A stretch of DNA of 64,000 nucleotides from Tetrahymena thermophila SB210 (GCF_000189635.1 NW_002476212.1:1054001-1118000), one strand, 5' to 3'; shown: positions 1 to 13,018, counted from the stretch's first letter. The notes: a model not told the origin generated them from the sequence alone. Translations and numbers: made by a program.

Positions 1-3000
1 GCTAATTTTATGAATTTCTTCCCACTCTATAGTTCCGCAAAATTTAATTACCACTAGTAAAATTTTTCCAAAGTACATTAAATTCTGCTTTATTGTTCTT
101 ATCATTTCTGCTCAAATTATTTTTTAGGTGTGAATAAAAAAATTTAATAAGGATTATAATTACATTTCCAACTTATTTAAAATGATGTGAACTCTACTAT
201 GTTCAATTAATTTAAAATTGACTAAATTCAGGCGAATTAAATTATGTGATTTGCAGACCATCTAACAAATCCATTCTACCTATTTTATCACCATATTTTA
301 AAGATTATAAAAAAAAAATAAATGTTTTTCTTTCAGCCTTAAAATAGCTCTTAACTTGATTACATCGGACCCCTTCCAAATAGATTTGGGAGTAAAATTA
401 ATTATTGTATTGTATTGTTGGATATGCCAATATCTATCTATCTATCTAATTAGCGTTAGGGTATTTGTCATAAATAAAAAAATTAATTCTTTGGATATTC
501 TTAACAATTTCATTTTATTGTTGGTCTTTATTTCTTACATTTTACCTTCCTATAAAAATAAGGTATATTTTATTTTAGTTTTCCAATTTGCAAGTTCAAA
601 TATTATTATGGCCATCCATCTTAACTAAAATATTTTATGCTAATAAATTGAAAGAATAGTAAGAGTCCCCTTCTTAAATAGTGAAAAGAAAATTAATTGT
701 ATTTCTTAATAACCACAGTTATTTGAATGAAGTTCTCACTTATTCTTTCTTATATTTAAAAGCAGTTTGTTGGTAAAAATAGAAAGCAAAAAACCCCACA
801 ATTTATTATTTGATTATATTGATAAATAGAATGAAGATTACTTTTTTTGAAAAAATGTAGGGGAAAATTAAGTAAATTGCTTTACTTGGGGGAAGCTAAA
901 AGAGGAGAAAGAATTATCTAAGCAAGGTCAGATATTTGTATAAAATATCTACTGGATATGAAAGGCTACTTAAAATGTGCGTATGATTATGATTAAATCA
1001 ATTTATAGATTAATTTTGATAATGAATGGCAAAATTGAACCTTTTGAAAAAAGTCTTAGTGCCAATTAGGAGTTATTGAAAGGATTTTAACATTTTAATT
1101 TGTAATCTAAGAAATTTATTAATCAACTTTTATTTTCTGATGGGAAAATCAAGAAATATTAATTTTCAATCAATTTTCTTTACAAATTTAAATAAATTTT
1201 ATATTAGCTGCCTCTTAAGGATTTCCCTTTTCTATGTTAACAAATAATACATTTCAAATTAATTTTAGCCTTTCCACCCACCAATCGATTATTAACGTCC
1301 ATGGACGACGAACATCTTAAAAATATAAAATAAAATAAATTTAAAAACATGAATCGTTTTTTGTTTCAAGTTATTACTTGTGGATTTTTGAAATTTTCTA
1401 AACTATTAGAAAATGAAAAATTCACTGTTCGTTCAATCAAAATATTAAATTTCCTCAGAAAATTTACTAGCCCGCTGACTCAAATATAAAATATTTGTAA
1501 AACTTGTCGAATATTAACTATCTTTGCTTACAGATACAAACATAATCAAAAACTTATGATTATAATTAAAGAAAGATTTTTGTTTTCAAAGAAACACATA
1601 AAAGAGAAAAATTCAATCTTCAATTAATTTTGATTCTAAAATGCTCCTTTTAATTAAGATTTGAGCTAAAGCCCTATAAATTCTATTTAAATAGACATTT
1701 CAGTATAGATTGGTGTTAAATTCCTTTTCTTACACTGAAAGACATAAGTGAACGGTGTTTTTAAAGCGCTTGAACAAATAATTCAAAAAGATTTCCAACC
1801 AATAATTTAAATTTAATTGACCTAGTTTGCATTTAAATTAATATTCGAAATACAATCTTTGCCACAATCTATTTTAATAAAAACAAACATAAACAAGCCA
1901 GCTTTAGAAAATATAATTTATTAACCACTCACTACTTAATAATAGTAAAAATAAAATTTAGGATTTTAATTATTAATTTGGATATTTTTATCTTTTAAAA
2001 TTTATTTAGGAATGTAGTTAGTAAGGATATATTTATTTTTTTATCCTATCCACCCATTTTTCATTTCGATTAGTCATAACGCAAATAATTTCGCTCTTTG
2101 ATTTAATTTTTATTGATTTTTGATAATAATCTGTAAATTTTTAGTATAATTACTTTACATAATTTATAATATCTCAGTAAGTTGAAATAAAAAATTGTTT
2201 CTTGATTAATACTTTCTTAAATCTTACACTTCTTACAAATAAAGAAATATTTTAAAATTCATGAAAGCCAAAGTTATAAAGAAGAATTTAACCATGATAA
2301 CAACAATAATTTAAAAATAAAAATACATCTTTTAACTTTAATAAATTACGATACGTGATTTAATTATTCTTTTATATTAGAAACTTTACTTTTAATACAC
2401 TCAAATTGACGCATTTTATTTTAAAATTACAACTTTTTCTATTAATTAAAGCATCATAATCAATGCTCTATATACCAACACATCATCCATCATATATAAA
2501 TATTTTTTTTAATGTTTGAAGTAGAACTTCTATTTTTAAAAATTTATATTTTAAAGGATAAAGTGATTTCTAACTGTAATAAATACGTGGAAAAAAGAAT
2601 CAAAATACAAATTTTCAACTTATTATATTCTAATCAAAAAAATAAATTAATGACTAAATATTATAAATAAATAAATAAAAACTATCCTTTTATGAAATAC
2701 ATTTAATTAATTATTCAAATAAATAATTAATAAAGAAATTAAATTTTTATAATTTTATCTAAACATTAAATAAATGCTTTTTTATTTACTTCATTTTTCT
2801 TGAATTAAATAACAATAATTTATAAAATTTAATATTGAAGTTTGGAGTAACACAGAAACTACAAGAAAAATTTCCTAATTTTTTAGAGCAATTTAAAAAT
2901 TTATTATATATATCCTTGTTTGGAATTTTTTTTAACATTAGCTTAAAGCTTGTTTGACTATTATAGAACGAATATATGCTATAATTTTAAACCACAAAAG

Positions 3001-5084
3001 CTTAGTAGTTAATTTTATTATAATCGATTTGATTTAGTTTATTCTTAATGGCCTTAAGAATTTAGAAATTGAATGAAATAATAAGAAAATAAGATAGGAA
3101 GATTCTGAATAAATTGGATCCAAATATTTCAAAACAAAGCCCCAATTAAATTTGAACTCATAAATGCGTCAGCATTATCGAAAGTATAAAATTATTAAAC
3201 AAGCTATTAGACCTTACTATGAATTCAAAGAACTATTGCATGCGAATAACTATTAGAGGCAAATTTATGTTACAGTTAAATATTTTTTAATTAATAAAAA
3301 ATTTGTTTACCTTTAAAAAGAAAAAGGATTATTAATAACAAATAAGCACTAATTTGATTACTAAAGTCTAATAAAATATATTGTTTGTTTTTTATAAATA
3401 CTAGTGCAGATTCCATACCCCATATCAAATAAAAAAAACAAATTTTTGCTTTCAATCTATAAGTTAGCAAGCAACAAATTGTAAACTTGCAAAAGCGGTT
3501 AAAAGACAAATTTATAAGCCAATATTAACCATTTGCTTTTTATAAACAGCTTTCACTAATTATTTGTTTATTAAATAGTATCAATAATATTTTTTTAATG
3601 TTAGAAAACCTGAATAAAAATTGAAAAGAAAATATTATATGAATCAAACTAATAAGATATTTATATAAATCAAAGTGTAGAATATACTAGTTTATACATA
3701 AAAATGAGTTTTTCATTTTCTTACAGATTGGCAGCAAAAAATTAAATTAAAAAAGTTGAATTTGGTTTATTGTAATTAAATTTATTGGATTTTTTTATTG
3801 TAATTAAATAAATTAAAAATATATTGATTGGCAAAGCCATAAATATTACTGTTCAATTTGTTATTAAATTTCTTTAATAACTAGTTACCTATTGTTAAAT
3901 TTATGGATTTATCTCGATTTATACAATACGCTTATTTTTTAATAGGAGTAAAATGGTAAAAAGAAATTGATAGTGAGATAAATTTATAATCTATTTTGCT
4001 GATTTTTAATACAAAAAAATAAAAAAATGAATAAAAATTATTTCATTTTATTAGTTTAATTTTATTCTAATTTTAAGAAAAAAAGTTTTTTCTCACTTAA
4101 CTTTCATTTTTTAAATATACTAAGGTTAAAAATAAGCAAAAATTATTTTAGCCATGTATATCCTCACTTAGAATATTGTTGCTCTGTTTAAAAAGCAAAA
4201 ATGTTATAAAATTAATTTAAATATTTGAATTTTTAATATGTAAATTAAATTGATAGTGAATTACTTAGATAGATTTTTTCAAAACTTATCAGAAAATATG
4301 ATAGTAATAGTCAAGAATGAATTGATAAAAAAAATTTTTTTTCTACTGTGTAATTTACACACTTAAAATTCTAAAAAATTTCCTTTATTATTCTGGAACG
4401 AATTAAATAATATAAACTAAAATGGTTTAAAGTCCTATAAAAGCTAATAATGAAATAAGAGTTAAGCTTTTATTTTATCAAATCAATTTTTAATTTACAT
4501 ATTACTCTTCTATTTTACAAAATACTTGTTATTCTTTTTTATTTACATTAGTTATTTCTTATTATAAAAAATGATTAAACCAGCCTAATTTTACTATTCA
4601 GAGTAATTTACCTAATCAGTTTCTATAAATATATTTTATGTTTTAATAAGCTAGTAAGTAAGTCTTTAAAAATTAGTGGTTAGGATTTTATAAAATTTGT
4701 ACTCTTTTTTAGTAAATATAAATCTAATGATTTAGAAAATTTTATTATATTTAAAAAACCACGTATTTTTAATTAAAATATCATTTTTTTAGCTAATAAT
4801 TCGAGTGTTACTTCTAAATCATATACTTTATTAAGGTATAGTTCTATCAGCAATATTTTTGAAAAAAATATTAATTTCTATTTTCTTTTTTTACACAAAA
4901 AAATTGTAAATTCCATGGAGCTAAATAAATTTTTTAGTAAAAATTAATCAATGAATAGTGTTTTATAATAAATAATATTTAAAGGTTTTATAAAGGCTAA
5001 AAGAATGAATATTTTATCATATTAAATTATTTTTATTTGAATTTTATTTTTAGAAATAAACTTATTTCATATTTTATTTTGGAG

Positions 5085-5236
5085 TTAAGAAAAAAATTTG
5101 ATCTTAAATGCGTTAAGAATAAATAAATAAAATTAAAAGTTGGCTTTAACGCTCCAAAATAAATTAAATTTAGCTTTTTAATTCTTAAATTTAATTTAAG
5201 AAAAAATATTTTCAGCTTTAAAATATTTATTTCTAG
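5085..5236 (+). repeat. Diverged direct repeat, copy 1 (GCGTTAA/TTAACGC element)
   Basis: A segment of about 150 bp resembles 5540-5705. Both copies contain GCGTTAAGAA followed about 30 bases later by TTTAACGCTC, so GCGTTAA and TTAACGC can pair as a stem. Both continue with a similar AAATTAAATTTA...CTTTTTAATT stretch. The order, spacing and inverted arms are shared although the loops have diverged. It could be a small dispersed element or a local duplication. Confidence 0.5.
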
Positions 5237-5539
5237 AGTTTTGTTATAAAAAAAGCTCATTTAATTGTTATTAAATTATCAGGTGAATTTTTAATCGTAC
5301 TAGCTATACTTTTTTTCAACCTTTAATTGAGTTTTATTGATTTGCTTTTAATTGATAGGTAGTAACTTAATTGTTTATTCTTTAAAAAATTTTTTTCTTA
5401 CTGTAATTTATTAATTTTCTGATAAATCTATTTTTGGGATGTAATCAACACAAAGTAAATATATAAAATACAATAAAATAATTGTTTTATGCCAATTTTT
5501 TTCATACTTTGACGTATCTTCCAAATTGTAACCAAATTT

Positions 5540-5705
5540 AAGAAAAAAAATTAATCTGATCTTGTTTACTTTTAAAATAAGTATTTTTATCTATTGCGTT
5601 AAGAAAAAGAAAATTAATTATGGGTTTAACGCTCAAGAGTAGATTAAATTTATCTTTTTAATTGGGTTTTAAGGAAAAATTATTTCAGAAATTTCAATAT
5701 GTATC
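5540..5705 (+). repeat. Diverged direct repeat, copy 2
   Basis: This is the partner of the segment at 5085-5236. It has the same GCGTTAAG...TTTAACGCTC inverted arms and the same order of AT-rich blocks after them. No coding frame is shared between the two copies. Confidence 0.5.
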
Positions 5706-6839
5706 TATAAACACACACTATTTTTTACGGTAACAGCACAATTTTATTTATTAACTCTTTAAATCGAGCAAATAAATAAAAAATTAAATAAACTAACAAG
5801 CATTATTGATCTTTTACTTGTATAAAAGAAATATTTATTGTTCATACTTTTAGAAAAGAATAATAATTATATTTTTAAGTCTTTGAATACAAAATAAATT
5901 TTTATTTTCCTTCAAACTAAGCCTTTAATTTTTTTTTCTTTTTTAAAAATTATATTCCAAATATATCTATTTTCTTGAAATTCTCTCATTTTGATAAATT
6001 TTCTTCAATCCATTTGTTAAGAAAATTTAATTATACTATTTAAAAATACACTTCTAAAAGTTTAAATAGATACTTCGATTTTTTTTTCAAAAATGCTCAT
6101 TATAGATTTCTTCTAATTTTATAATACTAAACAATTTAACCCTTTTACAAATTTTAAATATACCATTTAAAGATATTCTAAAAAAAGTATATGAAGATTT
6201 CATTTTCAAAATAATCCTTACTAGATATTTTTCTTTTAATATAAAATTTAGTTTTTTAATTGTTAAAATAAAACAGTTATCAATTTTAAATTTAAAAAAT
6301 ATAAATTTATAATAATTTATTAAACAAAGAGGAAAAAGATGAGTTTTTAGTTTATAAATTTGCTTAAATAAGAATATAAATAAAATTTTATCTCACCACA
6401 GATAGAGTGATAAACTATTACTTAATTAAATAAAAAAATTAATTATAAAAGAAACCTATCTAAAGTGGGCACTACAGGGATAAAATTTTAACCAAAATAT
6501 ACATGTATCCAGATTAAAGATTGATTTTACAGTGAAAAAATTAAGTTTGGGATAAAGCTTTTAATCATCTTTAACTAGTGCTTAATTTAAAAGGGAACCT
6601 AATTTAATAGATTTTAGTTTATGACACTATTTTAAATAATTTTTTATTCCTTTCAAATAATTTGATATTTTGTATATCCAAATAATTTATTTGAAAATTT
6701 TCATTATTATATTTTTTAAATTAAAAACAAACAAATATTTTATTTGATTAGATAAAGTTCTTAAAAATATTTATTTTACTAAAGATAACTGATAGGTAGG
6801 TAAAATATTAATAAACTAAATATTTTAATTGACTTTAGA

Positions 6840-7235
6840 GGCATATGTTATTGAGATTTTAAGAAATGACAAAATATTTTTTATTAATTAATAAAGCTGA
6901 ATTGATTCAATTTATAAGTAATTTCAAAAGATATTTTAAGATTAAAAATAAAATATTTAAAAGACTCAAATAAAATTTAAGTTAAAAATAAAGGAAAAAA
7001 CAGTTTACTAAGCTCATAAACTATAAAATAAATTTAGATATCCTTTCTAAAAATAGTACTAATTTAATTAAATTAGGAATTACTACTAATAGATACTCAA
7101 ATATTAATTCAGATTGAAATATTTTAAATATTTAAACGAATAACAACTAATATATTTATTATTAATCCTTTATTAATATCTCAAGATGTTTTAATCAAAG
7201 ACATCTGTTCAAATAAAAAAAATTAAACTTAACTT
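6840..7235 (+). pseudogene. Decayed 3' remnant of an ULK-like kinase gene
   Basis: The segment aligns by eye with the last third of the intact kinase gene at 17348-19361. Recognisable blocks are AATAAAGCTGAATTGATTCA near 6890, TCCTTTCTAAAAATAGTACT near 7040, TTAGGAATTACTACTAATAG near 7073, and AATCCTTTATTAATATCTCA near 7165. Frames are broken by many small indels and the kinase domain is absent. It lies just upstream of GST-A1, as a shorter remnant at 14868 lies upstream of GST-A2, so a kinase-GST order may have been repeated before the present duplication. Assignment rests on local similarity only. Confidence 0.6.
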
Positions 7236-7563
7236 AACTTTCTTAACTTAATTTTTTTTTTTAATTTAATAATTAAACTGATTTAAAATATAATTAATTT
7301 TGTTAATATAAAAATATATTTAATTAAGAAAAAATATATCTTATTTAATTATAATTAAAAGTTATTATTAATTTCTTTTTATTTCATAAAATCTCATTTT
7401 AATTTTACTTTTCAAAGAATAATTGCCATGGCCATGGAAATTATTTTTAGTTTTAAATTTCTTTATTATTTAAAATTTTATTTGAATTTCTACAATTAAA
7501 AATTTTTTTCTTTATATTTGCTAATGTAAAAAAAAATTGTATCTTATTTTAGGTTTTAATATA

Positions 7564-7688
7564 CCGTAGTTTCTCATATATTAAGGACATATTCAGATAA
7601 AAACTTTTTACCAAATTTAATCCTTAATTCATAGTTTATTGAAAAAAGTCCTTAATATATGGCTTCCTTAATATATAAGAAACTACGG
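7564..7688. mobile_element. 125-bp MITE with long terminal inverted repeats and TA target duplication
   Basis: The left end CCGTAGTTTCTCATATATTA and the inverse of the right end CCGTAGTTTCTTATATATTA match over about 22 bases with one difference. TA flanks both ends (7562-7563 and 7689-7690), as expected for Tc1/mariner-type insertion. The duplicated unit 2 has the equivalent spot near 15250 without the insertion: its flank reads GGTTTTAATG and runs straight into the sequence found to the right of the element here. There is no room for a transposase, so it would be a non-autonomous element inserted after the duplication. Confidence 0.8.
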
Positions 7689-8366
7689 TATATGATTATG
7701 ATAAAAATAATTGTTCAAAGAATAAGCTAATTTTCTTTTTTAAAATTAAATATAATAATTGATAACAAATTATATATAATAATTGGTATTTAACAACTAA
7801 AATTGAAAAAAATGTAAGAATTTCAATAATTCTTCTTTTAATTTATATGTGATATTGATAGATTATTCATAAATAGATAGTAATTGAATTATACTTAAAA
7901 TTTGTATCAATTTTTTTAGTATTGTAACAAAAGAAAAACGAACATTTTTGGACTAATTTCTTATTAAACTTTATAATTTTCTTTTTGAAATATTTTGAAT
8001 TTCTGGATTCTGTAAATAAATATTTGGTTTAAATTAATCAAATGAATTATTAATATAATATGATGCTTTAAAATTATATTAAATATTTGCAATTTAGATT
8101 ACAGAATAAATTAAGCAATCATAATTGCTTTTGTAACCCTATAAAAAAGAATGTTTTCCGAAATTTTTGATAAAAATTGTTTAATAAAAGATATTCAAAT
8201 TTAAATAAATTAGAAGATTTCTAGAATAATAGTATATAATTAATTACAGTTTCATATTGATATTAATTTTAAAATTTTTTATTTAAAACCAAAAATTATC
8301 ATTCTATCAAATAATATTAAATAAATAAACAAATAAAAAATTAAGTGACTATTATAAAAATTTAAA

Positions 8367-8975
8367 ATGTCAGATAAAATTATCCTTGGTTATTGGAATA
8401 CACCTGGCAAAGCTCAACCTTCAAGATACTTACTTGAACTATCGGGAGTTAAATATGAAGAAGTGAGATACTCTTATCCTGCTGCAGAATGGTTTGGTAG
8501 AGACAAATATGCTTTGGGATTACCTTTTCCTAATTTGCCTTATCTCTTAGATGGGGAAGTAAAAATCACTGAGAGTGAAACCATTTTTGACTATTTAATT
8601 TAAAGATTAAATAAAGTTGAGCTTTTAGGTTAGGGAAACGATAAATACATTGTTGATAATCTTAAAAACCTGTTTTCTGATATTGGAACAAGAATGTACA
8701 TTTATAGCTAGAAGGAGGGAGAAGAATAAACTAAATTCTTAAGTGAGTAAATCCTTCCTAAAATAAGAGACATTCATAAATTTTTAGGATAAAAAGAGTA
8801 CTTACTAGGATATTTTACAGCTGCTGATTTGTATTTTTTATGCTTTGCAAAAGGTTTTAAAAATACTCTTCCTGATTCTTACAATGAATTTGCTGCAACT
8901 TTTAATCCATTGATATAAAGACTTGAGAATATCCCCTAAATTGCCAAGTATATTTCTGAAGGTCGTCATCCATGA
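8367..8975 (+). CDS. Glutathione S-transferase, mu-class-like (copy A1)
   Basis: It encodes 202 residues and ends at TGA; several internal TAA/TAG codons are read as Gln. The protein would conjugate glutathione to electrophiles in the cytosol. The start matches mu-class GST: LGYW (residues 7-10) carries the catalytic-type Tyr, followed by PGKAQPSRYLLE. FPNLPYLLDG near residue 54 has the thioredoxin-fold cis-proline region and ITESET the glutathione-binding turn. A C-terminal helical domain follows, with [14 protein letters not shown] typical of the family. Length fits (about 200-220). No intron is needed. It ends in GRHP, close to the KRHP of the B copies. It is more AT-rich than GST-B1, hinting at lower expression or weaker constraint. 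GST class is fairly sure; the exact substrate is unknown. Confidence 0.92.
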
Positions 8976-9879
8976 TTTAAAACATTTTTAATATTTATTA
9001 GTATTATTTAATGTAAAGACTTTTTATAAAATTCTTTTGTATTTTGAAATTAACTTTAAGGCGAATTTACTAATGAAATAACTTAATTAAAATATTTTCA
9101 TGATCAAAAGAAATTTTTTTGAATTAAATTTTAATTTTTCTAATATTGATTCAAAAATAAAAACTTTCTTTTGAAATAATTAATAATTTTTTATCTAATT
9201 TTATTTGTTTAAAATATAGTTGATTCATTTATAAAATAATAGAACCTATTTTATTTTTAGGAATTTAATTTTGTAAATAGTTTTGATTTTGCATATTACA
9301 AAATCTTTCAATTATTTAAAATCTTTAGAAATTTATTTTATCTAATTTCAAAAATGTTTCTATTTTATTCATTATTTTTAGTTAAAATTATAATTTAAAA
9401 ATAACAAAATATTTTTTAGATATTTATTTTCTTTGATAATTTATTTATAACTAGATATTTTTTAAAGATATTTTACTCTATTATATATATAAGCCAATCA
9501 AATCAATATTTTTATTTTAATGTTTTTTTTTATACTATTATTTTTTAAACTTCATTTTTTATTATCAAATATTTAGGCATAAATTTAATGAAAATATCAG
9601 TTATTTATTTTTGGTACTTTTAAAAACTAATTTTTAGGTTTTTATTAATAATTTATTGTAAATTCGGTTTTAATTCACAATAATAACTCTAAAAAATACA
9701 AGAAGTTATATTTAAATTTTTTTATATTTGCTTTATTTTTATTTCATTTTAAACCATCATTAAATAAATAATAAACGAATTCATCAAATATTTCTGAATT
9801 TTTGAGAATTTTAAATTTCTTAAAAAATTATTAATTAAAGTAGAGAAGAATAACCAAGTTTATTTATTTAGAAGAAGAA
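8976..9879. other. Spacer between GST-A1 and kinase remnant
   Basis: AT-rich non-coding sequence. Most of it aligns with 16354-17347 in unit 2 (for example the block before AAAGTAGAGAAGAATAA), so it belongs to the duplicated segment. No gene seen. Confidence 0.6.
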
Positions 9880-10422
9880 ATGAATTTAGAAAACATTATT
9901 GAATTTTAACCTGGCAAGTTGCTTAATAAGAGTCTCAAATATTAGAGAATTCTTAAAAAATGATTATAACTTTTTTAAAATTCAAAGATTTAAAGAATTT
10001 TTAAAAGTACCTTTTATTAATAAATAAAAGCCATGCTAATTCAATCTGAAAATAAATTTTAATATTTAAAAATCGTTTGCAAGTAAGAGATTTAGGAGAT
10101 ACTGTTAAACTTATGAGCAGAATAATAGCAAAAAGAAAGATTAATTAAGATCACCATTGAGGAAATAAATTAAAAATACCTTTCTAAAAACATCCCCAAT
10201 TTAATTAAGTTAGGAATTGCTAATAGTTATTCACAAATATCAATTCAGAAATCATTTATATTGATTTCAAAAAGCTTAAAATAAGAATCCTGTTGAAATA
10301 AGAAGACTTTAACTTAGGCTAGTTAGTATATATCAAACACTAAAAAGCTAAGTTTAGAAGAATCCAAAAAATATTATAATGAATTCATAAATGAGCTAAA
10401 TATTAAATAAATTAAATTGTGA
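9880..10422 (+). pseudogene. ULK-like kinase gene gutted by a 1.4-kb internal deletion
   Basis: The first about 50 bases (MNLENIIEFQPGKLLN when translated) match the start of the intact kinase at 17348. At about 9929/9930 the sequence jumps to the part equivalent to about 18826 (CTCAAATATTAG), so the whole catalytic domain and all introns are missing. Downstream similarity continues to a TGA at 10420 through several frameshifts. A second deletion of about 50 bases sits near 10245, where the intact copy has the block around 19142-19190. No functional product is expected. It occupies the same slot between GST-A and GST-B as the intact kinase in unit 2. Confidence 0.85.
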
Positions 10423-11611
10423 CGTGCACATTTTATTTATTGTTTTTTATATTTTTTTAGATTTAATCCAATAAATAAATTCATTCATTTCAATTTTTTT
10501 CATAAATGTTAAAAATATTAGATTATCAAAACTTGAACTCTCTATAACGTTGTTTTTAATTTAATATATATTATAACTAGCTGTAGCATATAGCCTCTCA
10601 TATAGAACATATTTTAGATGATAAGATAAAAAATTTATGCTTAAACTAAAGTTCACATTTCAATTTTTAAAAAATCTGTATGATAATATTGTTAAAGTTC
10701 CACAAATATTTTTCAATTTATTTCGATAGATAAACTTATATTTTAATTAATTTTAACTTTATTATTTTATTCTTATCAGATAAGTTCACTAATATGATCA
10801 TTTGTTTGATTAATTTTTACAAAAGTTAATGAATTCAAAAAATATATTTTCAATAAATAATCATTTTATATGATTTTTAAAAACAAGGATCAATATAAAA
10901 TAAATTCACAATAGAATGGTAGTTTTTTTTTGAAAGATTTTGTTCTTGAATAAAACCTTCTTTTAGATATTTTTTTATTTTATTTATTTTTAAAATCTTC
11001 TATTGATATGAGGTATTTAGATAGGTTTTAATTTTTTCTATCTTTGTAAAAAAAGAAATAGCAGAGAATAATTAGGTTTGATTTAATATCTAAATCTTTT
11101 GTTTAAAATTTATCATAAATAAGGTTCATTTCATAGCATGTCTTATTTTTTCTATTTTCTATAGTAAGTGATTAGTATAAAACCTGGTAAAACCTAAAAA
11201 TCTTAAATAAAAGTATTATAGATCTAGCTGAAAGAGAATTAGTCCAGAATATTGTGAGAAGTAAATTAAATTTGACTCTTTTGAAATCTGATTAATCTGC
11301 TACGTTAACAATTAAATTTAAAAATAAGAACTTTTATAGAATAGTTAAATAAATAAAAAGAGAGAATGTATAGAACATATTCGAATAAATTCCATGAACA
11401 GAGAATCTAATTTGAAATGAATCAAGAAAGAAGATCTTCTAGAAAAATTGAGATTATAACAATTTACATAAAAATAATACGATTTAATTATCTAAATCAT
11501 GACTGATCATTATAAATACTCCACCAAAAAGATATTAGATTAGTCAATAATAAATAAAACAAAACAAAATAAATTAAATAACAAATAAAACACACTAATC
11601 TTTAAAATAAA
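10423..11611. other. Spacer upstream of GST-B1
   Basis: AT-rich sequence, alignable with the spacer upstream of GST-B2 in unit 2. Here the block containing GATTTGATTTAATAT occurs once (about 10920-11270), while unit 2 has it twice. The last 100 bases before the GST start are closely conserved between units (ATAAATACTCCA, AAAAAGATATTAGA, CTAATCTTTAAAATAAAATGGC), which may include the promoter and 5' leader. Confidence 0.55.
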
Positions 11612-12217
11612 ATGGCTGATAAAATTGTTCTTGGTTATTGGGCTGGTCCTGGTAAGGCTCAACCTTCCAGATATTTACTTGAAATCTCAGGAGTTAAATA
11701 CGAAGAAGTCAGATACACTAATCCTGCTGATTGGTTTGGAAAAGACAAGTATGCCTTAGGATTATCTTTCCCTAACTTACCTTACCTTTTAGATGGAGAT
11801 GTAAAAATCACTGAAAGTGAAACTATCTTTGATTACTTGATCCACAGACTCAACAAAACAGAACTTTTAGGCAAGGATAATGATAAGTACACTGTAGATA
11901 CTCTCAGAAACCTCTTTTCTGATATTGGCACCAGATTGTACATGCTTACTTAAAAGGAAGGTGATGACAAAACTAAATTCTTAAACGAATAAGTTCTTCC
12001 TAAGATTAAAGATATCCACAAATTCTTAGGACATAAGGAATATCTTTTAGGATATTTCACTGCTGCTGACCTTTACTTCTTAAGTTTCGCTAGAGGTTTT
12101 AAGGCTAATCTCCCTGAAGCTTACAAAGAATTTGCTGCAACCTTCGATCCTTTGGTAACTAGACTTGAAGCCATTCCTTAAATTGCTGCTTATATTTCAG
12201 AAAAGCGTCATCCTTGA
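11612..12217 (+). CDS. Glutathione S-transferase, mu-class-like (copy B1)
   Basis: It encodes 201 residues, TGA-terminated, with no intron. The organisation is the same as GST-A1: LGYW with the catalytic-type Tyr, AQPSRYLLE, FPNLPYLLDG, ITESET, then the helical C-terminal domain with [14 protein letters not shown] and a KRHP end. Expected role is cytosolic glutathione conjugation, probably as a dimer. It uses clearly more C-ending codons (AAG, CTC, GTC, TTC) than GST-A1 and the pseudogene, the pattern expected for a well-expressed ciliate gene, so it may be the main active copy. It lacks one residue of A1 in the loop before the WFG motif. The next gene, START-1, is convergent. Confidence 0.93.
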
Positions 12218-12596
12218 TTAATAATATATCTATATAATAGAATAAATGTGAAGTATTTCATAGTTTTCATGTTTAAAATTGTATTTGCTAATTTTTTAAA
12301 AGGATTTTTAAACAATTATTTCCTTCATGCATTCATTTTAATTCACTCCTCAAATCAAAGGATTACCCCCCTTTTAAATATACTTAATAGATAATAAAAC
12401 AAGTAAAAGAAATTTAAAATAAAGCTTGCCCAAAAAAGAAATATAAATCGATGTCAATTAAAATAAAGTATGAATACAATAAAGTGAATTATTCAAAAAT
12501 ATATTTATTTACCAAAGTATTTTATTTCTATAAAAAAGATCTTAATTAATTAAATAAAATACGTTTTTCAGTCATAATGCTTTAAATTTAGAAATA

Positions 12597-12641
<45 letters not shown>
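12597..12641. repeat. (TATC)n microsatellite
   Basis: About eleven tandem TATC units lie in the spacer between GST-B1 and START-1. The equivalent place in unit 2 (about 22617-22635) has only two or three units, so the array expanded or shrank after duplication. Confidence 0.95.
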
Positions 12642-12643
<2 letters not shown>

Positions 12644-13018
12644 TAATTGCAATATTGTGCAATACTTCTAAATCAGAATTTCTGATAATTGCCCAATATA
12701 TTATCAATTTTTAATTCTTGCTATATAATAGAATTCCTACTTCGATATAAAATTAAATCAAATCATATTTTATCGTCTATTTCAAATTCATTTAAAAATA
12801 AATAAATAGACAAGACAAATAGATTTATCAATGAAAATAATGGTTTTAACTATCTTAAGAATTAATTTTATTTCACAAATAAAAAAAAATATTAACAAAT
12901 CTTGAATAAATCAAAGAATGTTATTTGCTTTAAGTTAGCAAAACCTATTTTAGAATCAATCAACATTTTAAACATAAAAATAACTATAAAAATATTCTCT
13001 GATTATATTTATGTAAAC

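Larger units (their letters stand above)
1..6839. other. Long AT-rich region without a supportable gene
   Basis: I read both strands with the ciliate code and found no stretch with the codon texture seen in the genes further right. Short open frames, for example 356-628 on plus and 5033-5260 on minus, have low-complexity Phe/Ile/Leu/Lys composition and no recognisable domain. The region holds homopolymer runs, a diverged repeat pair near 5.1 and 5.6 kb, and a 12-base palindrome at 1296-1307. Very diverged exons could have been missed. Confidence 0.6.

Noticed and set aside
356-628. Hydrophobic open frame that could be a small membrane protein
   Set aside because: The start is TTG-like, the composition is low-complexity Ile/Leu/Phe and no homologous motif or second exon was found.
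5033-5260. Minus-strand 75-codon frame
   Set aside because: It overlaps a diverged non-coding repeat whose other copy does not keep the frame.
12366-12375. C6T4 tract, similar to polypyrimidine boundary tracts of eliminated DNA
   Set aside because: It is single, with no partner G-rich tract nearby, and unit 2 has only three C at that place.
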